Assembly: GCF_003130075.1 (NCBI RefSeq)
Contig: NZ_NRCW01000001.1
Span: 300,808-364,807 of the forward strand
Direction of reading: 5' to 3'
DNA: 64,000 nucleotides
Source of the DNA: Aggregatibacter segnis
GTDB lineage: Bacteria > Pseudomonadota > Gammaproteobacteria > Enterobacterales > Pasteurellaceae
The notes under the pieces are model-generated. The model did not search any database, was not told the origin of the DNA, and saw only the letters and a program-made list of their open reading frames with translations. Position 1 is the first letter of the stretch. Every line of letters starts with the position of its first letter. A program made the position numbers and the translations under genes. Positions 58,082 to 64,000 of this stretch are shown one piece after another.

Positions 58082-58375
58082 ATGTTAATGCTGATTACTT
58101 ATGATATTTCTTTTGACGATCCAAACGGGCAAGCACGATTGCGCCGCATAGCAAAACATTGCTTAGATTACGGCGTGCGGGCGCAATATTCGGTATTTGA
58201 ATGCGATGTCACGCCTGACCAATTGGTTATGTTGAAAAACAAACTGTTGGAAACCTACGACCCTACATGTGACAGCCTACGCTTTTATCATTTAGGCAGT
58301 AAATGGCGTAATAAAGTGGAACATCATGGGGCAAAACCGGCAGTGGATGTATTTAAAGACGTGCTTGTCATTTAG
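58082..58375 (+). CDS. cas2: Cas2, adaptation complex subunit
   Basis: Cas2 forms the central dimer of the Cas1-Cas2 integrase. The 97-residue ferredoxin-fold product starts MLMLITYDISFDD, with the conserved Asp of the first strand, and contains RIAKHCLDYGVRAQYSVFEC. It is the last cas gene; the leader and array follow directly on the same strand. Confidence 0.96.
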   Translation: MLMLITYDISFDDPNGQARLRRIAKHCLDYGVRAQYSVFECDVTPDQLVMLKNKLLETYDPTCDSLRFYHLGSKWRNKVEHHGAKPAVDVFKDVLVI

Positions 58376-58566
58376 CTCGCTAACCTGTTGTTCTCATTAA
58401 AACCCTGATGGGATAGCGATCTTTATTTTCTTTAACAATCTGGATAAGTTAATCTATTTGTATAACGGTGATGCGATCGTTATACTGACTAAACTCCTTA
58501 TCATAAAATCAGTTAGCGAAATGCAGTGTTTAATCCGCTGATTTTTCTTGCTTTTTTATGTAGGGA
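58376..58566 (+). promoter_or_regulatory. Leader of the type I-C array
   Basis: This 191-bp AT-rich stretch between cas2 and the first repeat holds no ORF. Orientation follows from the cas genes upstream and the degenerate repeats at the far end. It should contain the array promoter and the integration signals. Confidence 0.8.
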
Positions 58567-59525
58567 GCAGCCGCCTTCGGGCGGCTGTGTGTTGAAACTC
58601 AACTCGCTGGAGTAGTTAATGCCCTATCAAACGCAGCCGCCTTCGGGCGGCTGTGTGTTGAAACGTTTGAAATCCTTACATATTTTGCTTGCTCCGGCAG
58701 CAGCCGCCTTCGGGCGGCTGTGTGTTGAAACTACTGATCTGTCATTAGTTTGATTCTGGGCGATCGGCAGCCGCCTTCGGGCGGCTGTGTGTTGAAACAG
58801 TTAAAATCACATCATCATCAATCTGTGATGAAGCAGCCGCCTTCGGGCGGCTGTGTGTTGAAACAGCAATCGAGTCTTTTGAAATAACACTAATAGGAGC
58901 AGCCGCCTTCGGGCGGCTGTGTGTTGAAACGTCGATAAAAAAATCGAAGAAATCAAAAAAGCGGTGCAGCCGCCTTCGGGCGGCTGTGTGTTGAAACTAC
59001 TGTTGCAAAATAAGCCACAAGCGCATTTTTAGCAGCCGCCTTCGGGCGGCTGTGTGTTGAAACTAAATAAGGCGGATTCTCTCCGCCTGTTCGCTTGTGC
59101 AGCCGCCTTCGGGCGGCTGTGTGTTGAAACTGCTCACCCGAAGAGATTGCTGCTCTCTTCTCCAGCAGCCGCCTTCGGGCGGCTGTGTGTTGAAACAACA
59201 AAGCACAACTCACTGACTAACAGTACATTGGCAGCCGCCTTCGGGCGGCTGTGTGTTGAAACTAGTCAAAACGTATTGCAATGTACCATTTCTATAGCAG
59301 CCGCCTTCGGGCGGCTGTGTGTTGAAACCTGATTTTTAGTATTACAAACACAGAGAAATCGAGCAGCCGCCTTCGGGCGGCTGTGTGTTGAAACTAGATA
59401 CTCTAATGATTAGAATAAATACTGTAAGCAGCCACCTTCGGGTGGCTGTGTGTTGAAACAGAAAGTGAACATACAAAAAACAATATTAAAAACGCAGCCG
59501 CCTTCGGGCGACTGTGTGTCGATAT
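58567..59525 (+). CRISPR. Type I-C CRISPR array (15 repeats, 14 spacers)
   Basis: The 32-bp repeat is GCAGCCGCCTTCGGGCGGCT + GTGTGTTGAAAC. Repeats start at 58567, 58633, 58700, 58767, 58833, 58899, 58966, 59032, 59099, 59165, 59231, 59297, 59363, 59428 and 59494. Spacers are 33-35 nt. The first 13 repeats are identical. Number 14 has two paired changes in the stem and number 15 is degenerate, marking the old end. The RNA would form an 8-bp stem closed by a UUCG tetraloop, with the GUGUGUUGAAAC tail forming the 5' handle after Cas5c cleavage, as known for type I-C. Confidence 0.97.
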
Positions 59526-59570
59526 ATTACAATCCCCTTGCCCTTCCCCTACAAAATAGATAGACTGAAC

Positions 59571-59653
59571 TCCGTTATTAGTCGGGGTGCTTTGTGCTGA
59601 GATCATACCCGTGAACCTGATACAGTTAATACTGACGTAGGAAACTAACGAGA
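59571..59653 (+). promoter_or_regulatory. TPP riboswitch (thi box)
   Basis: The conserved blocks GTCGGGGTGC, CTGAGATCATACCCGTGAAC + CTGATACAGTTAAT and GCGTAGGAAA-like ACGTAGGAAAC occur in order, with TTAGT/ACTAA closing stem P1. This is the thiamine pyrophosphate aptamer. It should turn off the downstream thiD-thiBPQ genes when TPP is plentiful. A clear intrinsic terminator was not seen, so control may be at translation. Confidence 0.92.
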
Positions 59654-59733
59654 AAATCATACTTCCTTTCTTTTTCTCCACTTCTCTTCATTCGTCATTA
59701 TTGCTGATTATCTTTTTTCATTAAAAAGGAACA

Positions 59734-59793
59734 ATGATGCAATATGGTTTTTGTCGTTCTGTGCCGGTAAATGGCGGAGGGCGTTATGAGTAA
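59734..59793 (+). CDS. 19-codon ORF between riboswitch and thiD
   Basis: The ORF starts ATGATG after AAAAAGGAACA, a good ribosome site, and encodes MMQYGFCRSVPVNGGGRYE. Its stop overlaps the thiD start by 8 bp (ATGAGTAA), so reading it would couple translation to thiD. It could be a leader peptide under riboswitch control or the remnant of a deleted thiamine gene. No family was recognised. Confidence 0.4.
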   Translation: MMQYGFCRSVPVNGGGRYE

Positions 59794-60595
59794 AGTCGCG
59801 CAAGCGTTGACCATTGCCGGTTCGGATAGCGGTGGTGGCGCCGGAATTCAGGCAGATTTAAAAACATTTCAAATGCGTGGTGTGTTTGGTACCTCGGTGA
59901 TTACGGCTGTCACGGCGCAAAACACCTTAGGCGTCTTTGATATTCACACCATCCCCCTTCAAACCATTCAAAGCCAGCTGAAAGCGATTGCTGATGATTT
60001 CACGATTAGCGCCTTTAAAATCGGTATGTTAGGCACAGCAGAGATTATTGAATGTGTTGCTGAGGCATTAAATCAGTATCATTTTGGCACGTTGGTGTTA
60101 GATCCTGTCATGATCGCCAAAGGCGGTGCACCCTTGTTACAACAAAGAGCGGTCGATTCTTTGAATAAATTTTTATTGCCGTTGGCGGATGTGATTACGC
60201 CGAACTTGCCGGAAGCCAAGGCGCTGACAGGCGTGGAGGTCATTGACGATCAAACAGCGCAACAAGCGGCGCAAATTTTGCAGACGCGTGGTGTGAAAAC
60301 CGTGGTAATTAAAGGCGGACACAGTGCTCATTCACAAAGTGCGGTATGCCGCGATTGGGTGTTTACCCCTGAAGGGCACTTTACATTAGAAAGCCTACGT
60401 TATGCGACAGCGCAAACGCATGGCACGGGTTGTACGTTCTCCGCCTGTATGACGGCAGAACTCGCCAAAGGCGCTTCTGTGGAACAGGCGATTAAAACCG
60501 CAAAAGACTACATTACGGCGGCAATCAGCCATCCGTTAAATATCGGCCATGGATATGGGCCGACCAATCATTGGGCTTATCAAGACAAAGCATAA
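59786..60595 (+). CDS. thiD: Hydroxymethylpyrimidine (phosphate) kinase
   Basis: ThiD phosphorylates HMP twice to HMP-PP for joining with the thiazole part of thiamine. The 269-residue product is the ribokinase-like single-domain form: ALTIAGSDSGGGAGIQADLK at the N terminus, LDPVMIAKGGAPLL, and the C-terminal THGTGCTFSACMTAEL with the catalytic GTGC. The ATG at 59786 has GGCGGAGGG in front and was preferred over an in-frame start 15 bp upstream. It lies behind the TPP riboswitch and is followed by the thiamine importer. Confidence 0.95.
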   Translation: MSKVAQALTIAGSDSGGGAGIQADLKTFQMRGVFGTSVITAVTAQNTLGVFDIHTIPLQTIQSQLKAIADDFTISAFKIGMLGTAEIIECVAEALNQYHFGTLVLDPVMIAKGGAPLLQQRAVDSLNKFLLPLADVITPNLPEAKALTGVEVIDDQTAQQAAQILQTRGVKTVVIKGGHSAHSQSAVCRDWVFTPEGHFTLESLRYATAQTHGTGCTFSACMTAELAKGASVEQAIKTAKDYITAAISHPLNIGHGYGPTNHWAYQDKA

Positions 60596-60616
60596 TTCAT
60601 ACTGAGGAACAGACAC

Positions 60617-61621
60617 ATGAAAAAAACAACGTTAATTTTGACCGCACTTTCTTTATGCGCCGGCACCGCATTGGCGAATCATCATGAAGAAACCGTGAAT
60701 ATTTATACTTACGATTCTTTTACGTCCGATTGGGGTGCCGGCCCGAAAGTGAAGCAGGCATTTGAACAGCAATTTCCGTTTTGCAAGGTGAATTATATGC
60801 CGTTTGAAAGCGGTGGTACGTTGTTTAATCGTGTGCGTTTAGAAGGCCATAAAACCAAAGCAGATGTCCTGTTGGGCTTGGATAATTTTGTGTTGGATGA
60901 AGCGAAAAAAAGCCATCTATTTGATGCGAATAACGTGGATTTAAGCAAACTTTCTTTGCCAAGCCAATGGACGGATAACACGTTCTTACCTTACGATTTC
61001 GGCACTTACGCCTTTGTCTACGACAAAAATAAAGTGAAAAATCCGCCGAAAAGCCTGAAAGAATTGGTAGAGCGGGAAGATTTACGTGTGATCTATCAAG
61101 ATCCTCGCACCAGCAGCGTAGGACGTGGTTTATTAGTGTGGATGAATACGGTTTATCCTGAAGACCAAGTGGCACAAGCTTGGCAACAACTTGCCAAACA
61201 CACGGTTACTGTGGGCAAAGGCTGGTCGGACACTTACGGCGCATTCCTGAAAGGGGAAGCCGATGTGGTATTGAGTTACACCACTTCGCCGTTATATCAC
61301 CAATTATTTGAAAATAAAGAGAATTATGCGGCAACCGCTTTTACTGAAGGGAATGTGGTGCAAGTGGAATTGGCGGCGCGAATCGCTGAACACAAAAATC
61401 AATGTGCTGATCATTTCATGAATTTTTTAGTGACGCCGGAAGCGCAAAAACACATTGTTACGGCAAACGTGATGTTCCCCGTAATCCAAGCGCCAGTAGA
61501 ACCGCACTTTGATGCTTTAAAAGAAAAGGTGTTGCAACAACCTTTCTTAAATACATCCAATATTACTCCGGAAACGTTGCGTCGTTGGATTCATCAATGG
61601 CAAACCACATTAACTCAATAA
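60617..61621 (+). CDS. thiB: ThiB, periplasmic thiamine-binding protein
   Basis: ThiB captures thiamine, its monophosphate and pyrophosphate for the ThiPQ transporter. The 334-residue product has a signal peptide (MKKTTLILTALSLCAGTALA) and a class II binding-protein fold with VNIYTYDSFTSDWGAGPKVK, DVLLGLDNFVLDEA and YDFGTYAFVYDKN, all typical of ThiB. A USS core overlaps the signal peptide codons. It is 21 bp after thiD, so probably on the same TPP-controlled message. Confidence 0.93.
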   Translation: MKKTTLILTALSLCAGTALANHHEETVNIYTYDSFTSDWGAGPKVKQAFEQQFPFCKVNYMPFESGGTLFNRVRLEGHKTKADVLLGLDNFVLDEAKKSHLFDANNVDLSKLSLPSQWTDNTFLPYDFGTYAFVYDKNKVKNPPKSLKELVEREDLRVIYQDPRTSSVGRGLLVWMNTVYPEDQVAQAWQQLAKHTVTVGKGWSDTYGAFLKGEADVVLSYTTSPLYHQLFENKENYAATAFTEGNVVQVELAARIAEHKNQCADHFMNFLVTPEAQKHIVTANVMFPVIQAPVEPHFDALKEKVLQQPFLNTSNITPETLRRWIHQWQTTLTQ

Positions 61622-61629
61622 TCTGAACG

Positions 61630-63273
61630 GTGTTTTTGTTGTCTCGTTCCTTGTTTACTCGTTTAGTGTTTTCCAATCCGCAATTCCGCCCACGTCATTA
61701 TATGGGCGGAATTTGCGTCATTTTGCTCATTTCCCTGCTTTATGGCTTCGCCATGCGTGCCGTGTTGGCGCAGGGCACTGAATTTCAGTGGCAACAGTTC
61801 TTTGCCGATAGCTATTTGCATCACGTTATTGCTTTTAGTTTCGGGCAGGCGTTGCTTTCCGCATTGTTATCCCTGTTCTTCGGGGTGTTGTTAGCTCGCG
61901 CTTTTTATTATGTGGAATTTGTCGGCAAAGCCTTTTTGCTGAAAATCATGTCGCTGACTTTTGTGTTGCCGGTGTTGGTGGCGATTTTCGGCTTAATCGG
62001 CATTTATGGCGCCTCCGGTTGGATCGCGCAGTTCTTCCATTTTTTAGACCGCACTTGGACGGGCAGCATTTACGGCTTGTCGGGGATTTTAATCGCCCAT
62101 CTTTTCTTTAATATTCCGCTGGCAACCAAATTGTTTTTACAAAGTTTGGAAAGCATTCCTTACGAACAGCACCAACTGGCAGCACAGCTGAATATTCGTG
62201 GTTGGCGTTTTGTGCGATTGGTGGAATGGTATGCACTGCGTCGGCAGATATTGCCGACTTTCAGCTTGATTTTTATGCTTTGTTTTACCAGTTTTACGGT
62301 GGTGCTTACCTTAGGCGGAGGGCCACAATATACCACGCTGGAAACGGCAATTTATCAAGCGATTTTATTTGAATTTGATTTACCGAAAGCGGCGATATTT
62401 GCCTTGTTGCAGTTTGTGTTTTGCTTGCTGCTATTTATGTTTAGCAGCCTGTTCAATACCACTTCACAAACCACCTTAAGCAGCCCGTATCGCTGGCTGG
62501 AGGCTCCGAAAAGTGCGGTCAAAATTTTCCATGTTTTTTTGCTCGGTGTTTTTGTGTGTTTTATGTTATCGCCGTTGTTAAATATTTTGTTTAGCGCGCT
62601 GACATCCGGAAAATGGCTGACAGCGTGGCAAAATCCACAGCTGTGGAAAGCCTTAACCTATTCTTTAACCATCGCGCCCGCGTCCGCCTTGCTGGCGTTG
62701 CTCATGGCGGTGGCGTTATTGTTATTATCCCGCCGTTTGCAATGGCTTTATTATGTGAAAACAGCACAGTTTATTCTCAATGCCGGCATGGTGATTTTGG
62801 CGATTCCCATTTTGGTGTTGGCGATGGGGTTATTTTTGTTGTTGCGTGACGTGGATTTTACCAATGCCTATTTATTTGCCATTGTCGTTGCGTGTAACGC
62901 CTTGAGTGCTATGCCTTTCGTACTGCGCATTTTGACTGAACCATTCAATAACAATATGTTGTATTACGAACGTTTGTGTAACTCCCTTGGGATTGTCGGC
63001 TGGCAACGTTTTCGTCTGATTGAATGGCATGCACTTCGTACACCGATAAACTATGCGCTTGCCTTGGCATTTGCGCTTTCCTTAGGAGATTTCACGGCGA
63101 TTGCGTTGTTCGGCAACCAAGAATTCACCTCGTTGCCCCATTTGTTATATCAACAATTAGGCAGTTATCGTCACCAAGATGCCGCTGTCACTGCCGGTAT
63201 TTTGCTGTTATTATGCGGCGCTATTTTCGCCTTAATTGAAAATCAAAAGGAACAACATGATTCGCTTAGATAA
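61630..63273 (+). CDS. thiP: ThiP, thiamine ABC transporter permease
   Basis: The 547-residue permease is a fusion of two ordinary permease halves, giving about 12 membrane helices. Two coupling loops are seen: [18 protein letters not shown] and [18 protein letters not shown]. It starts with GTG at 61630, 8 bp after thiB; a later start is possible, because the N terminus varies in the family. The end overlaps thiQ by 17 bp. Confidence 0.92.
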   Translation: MFLLSRSLFTRLVFSNPQFRPRHYMGGICVILLISLLYGFAMRAVLAQGTEFQWQQFFADSYLHHVIAFSFGQALLSALLSLFFGVLLARAFYYVEFVGKAFLLKIMSLTFVLPVLVAIFGLIGIYGASGWIAQFFHFLDRTWTGSIYGLSGILIAHLFFNIPLATKLFLQSLESIPYEQHQLAAQLNIRGWRFVRLVEWYALRRQILPTFSLIFMLCFTSFTVVLTLGGGPQYTTLETAIYQAILFEFDLPKAAIFALLQFVFCLLLFMFSSLFNTTSQTTLSSPYRWLEAPKSAVKIFHVFLLGVFVCFMLSPLLNILFSALTSGKWLTAWQNPQLWKALTYSLTIAPASALLALLMAVALLLLSRRLQWLYYVKTAQFILNAGMVILAIPILVLAMGLFLLLRDVDFTNAYLFAIVVACNALSAMPFVLRILTEPFNNNMLYYERLCNSLGIVGWQRFRLIEWHALRTPINYALALAFALSLGDFTAIALFGNQEFTSLPHLLYQQLGSYRHQDAAVTAGILLLLCGAIFALIENQKEQHDSLR

Positions 63274-63904
63274 CGTATTTTTAGCTGATGATGCACTGCC
63301 GATGACATTTGATTTACAGGTGGCGGCAGGGGAGCGTATTGCCATTGTCGGGCCAAGCGGTGCGGGTAAAAGTACGTTGTTAAATTTAATTGCCGGTTTC
63401 GTGTTACCGACGCAAGGCAATATTTGGTTAAACGGTGAAAATCATACCTGTAGTGCGCCTTATGAGCGCCCTGTGTCCATGTTGTTTCAAGAGAACAATT
63501 TATTTCCCCATTTAACCGTGCAACAAAATTTGGCATTGGGCTTAAAAACAAGCTTAAAATTGACCGCACTTGAGCAAGATCAGATCGAACAGGTGGCCGA
63601 TGCGGTAGGATTAACATCCTTTTTATCCCGTCTGCCAAACAGTTTGTCGGGCGGACAAAAACAACGGGTCGCATTGGCGCGTTGTTTATTGCGTGATAAA
63701 CCGATTTTATTGTTAGACGAACCGTTTTCTGCGCTCGATCCGGAGTTGAGACTGGAAATGCTCAATTTGATTGATGAACTTTGCCACAGTAAAAACTTAA
63801 CATTGTTGCTTGTGACCCATCAACCGTCAGAGCTGACGGGCAAAGTGGATCGTATGCTTCGTATTGAAAATGGTCGGATAAGCCAGCAAGAAAAATGCGC
63901 TTAA
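63257..63904 (+). CDS. thiQ: ThiQ, thiamine ABC transporter ATPase
   Basis: The 215-residue ATPase has Walker A ([18 protein letters not shown]), signature ([16 protein letters not shown]), Walker B ([16 protein letters not shown]) and H-loop (VTHQPSEL). It is short, as usual for ThiQ. The ATG at 63257 has AAAGGAAC in front and lies inside the end of thiP. A longer in-frame reading begins at 63236. A USS core (ACCGCACTT) lies near the middle, at 63562-63570. Confidence 0.94.
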   Translation: MIRLDNVFLADDALPMTFDLQVAAGERIAIVGPSGAGKSTLLNLIAGFVLPTQGNIWLNGENHTCSAPYERPVSMLFQENNLFPHLTVQQNLALGLKTSLKLTALEQDQIEQVADAVGLTSFLSRLPNSLSGGQKQRVALARCLLRDKPILLLDEPFSALDPELRLEMLNLIDELCHSKNLTLLLVTHQPSELTGKVDRMLRIENGRISQQEKCA

Positions 63905-63949
63905 AATGCACTGCACTTTTTATTTACTTTGTTTTACTTAAGGAGACCT

Positions 63950-64000
63950 ATGTCAACTAGTACCTTACAAATTTACTCCATCACACCGCATCCAACCGCA
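63950..64000 (+). CDS. Start of a gene cut by the window edge, possibly bioB
   Basis: AAGGAGACCT precedes an ATG at 63950, and the frame stays open for 17 codons (MSTSTLQIYSITPHPTA). A similar short N-terminal run ending HP-x-A precedes the radical-SAM domain of some Pasteurellaceae biotin synthases, and bioB follows thiBPQ in Haemophilus influenzae as I recall it. The identity is a guess from context. Confidence 0.4.
   Translation, partial: MSTSTLQIYSITPHPTA

Noticed and set aside
49210-58375. An entirely new CRISPR type
   Set aside because: The gene order and motifs of cas3-cas5c-cas8c-cas7c-cas4-cas1-cas2 and the repeat are plainly type I-C. Only the inserted gene and the mosaic origin are unusual.
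58953-59332. ORFs with repeated AAFGRLCVET or THSRPKAA peptides
   Set aside because: They are readings through the repeats of the I-C array.

Overview
The window looks like a chromosome segment of a Pasteurellaceae bacterium, most likely an Aggregatibacter or a close Haemophilus relative. The 9-base Haemophilus-type DNA uptake sequence (USS, AAGTGCGGT or its complement ACCGCACTT) recurs throughout, inside genes and as inverted pairs in terminators. Neighbour groups such as prfB-dsbC-recJ-mtnN, pepA/lptFG, znuCB/mepM and ygiW-qseBC are of the Pasteurellaceae kind. No rRNA, tRNA, insertion sequence or prophage was recognised. The species is an inference, because no database was searched.

Layout. 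1-1279: a type I-F CRISPR array read on the minus strand and cut by the window edge, with its leader at 1280-1413 and no cas genes on the leader side. 1460-8097: lysS, prfB (with programmed frameshift), dsbC, recJ, a DsbA-like gene and mtnN. 8249-18605: nickel supply and NiFe-hydrogenase maturation (nikKLMQO, hypBDE, hypF) around a repeat-rich gap holding a Cdd1-like gene and a shikimate-dehydrogenase-like gene. 18897-27163: pepA, lptFG, metF, znuCB and mepM. 27251-30892: a siderophore-type ABC importer behind a Fur-like box. 31135-49012: cpdB, fdhE, an aminotransferase, ygiW-qseBC, argG, an SDR gene, purC, a porin, prfC, a BASS transporter and glnE. 49210-59525: a complete type I-C CRISPR-Cas locus (cas3-cas5c-cas8c-cas7c-cas4, extra gene, cas1-cas2, array of 15 repeats). 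59571-64000: a TPP riboswitch, thiD, the thiamine ABC importer thiBPQ, and the first 17 codons of a gene that may be bioB.

The most unusual part is the I-C locus. Its cas genes carry repeated copies of Neisseriaceae DNA uptake dialects (AGGTCGTCTGAA, AGGCCGTCTGAA and the core GTCGTCTGAA), as well as two Pasteurellaceae USS. Base composition jumps inside cas8c. A very AT-rich gene (about 25-27% GC in sampled lines) sits between cas4 and cas1, where type I-C loci normally have nothing. That gene encodes a protein with GIY-YIG-nuclease-like motifs, and its 5' end has an in-frame TGA at codon 9. The simplest reading is a CRISPR locus that moved between oral Neisseriaceae and Pasteurellaceae by natural transformation, was reshuffled by recombination and picked up a cargo gene.

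Other points of note are a perfect IHF consensus in the I-F leader, FNR-like sites before hypB and hypF, a MerR-type promoter with a 19-bp spacer before nikK, a CTTAA-N6-CTTAA QseB-type box before ygiW, a perfect CRP palindrome in the porin/prfC gap, and two possible unannotated small genes (18660-18746 and 59734-59793).
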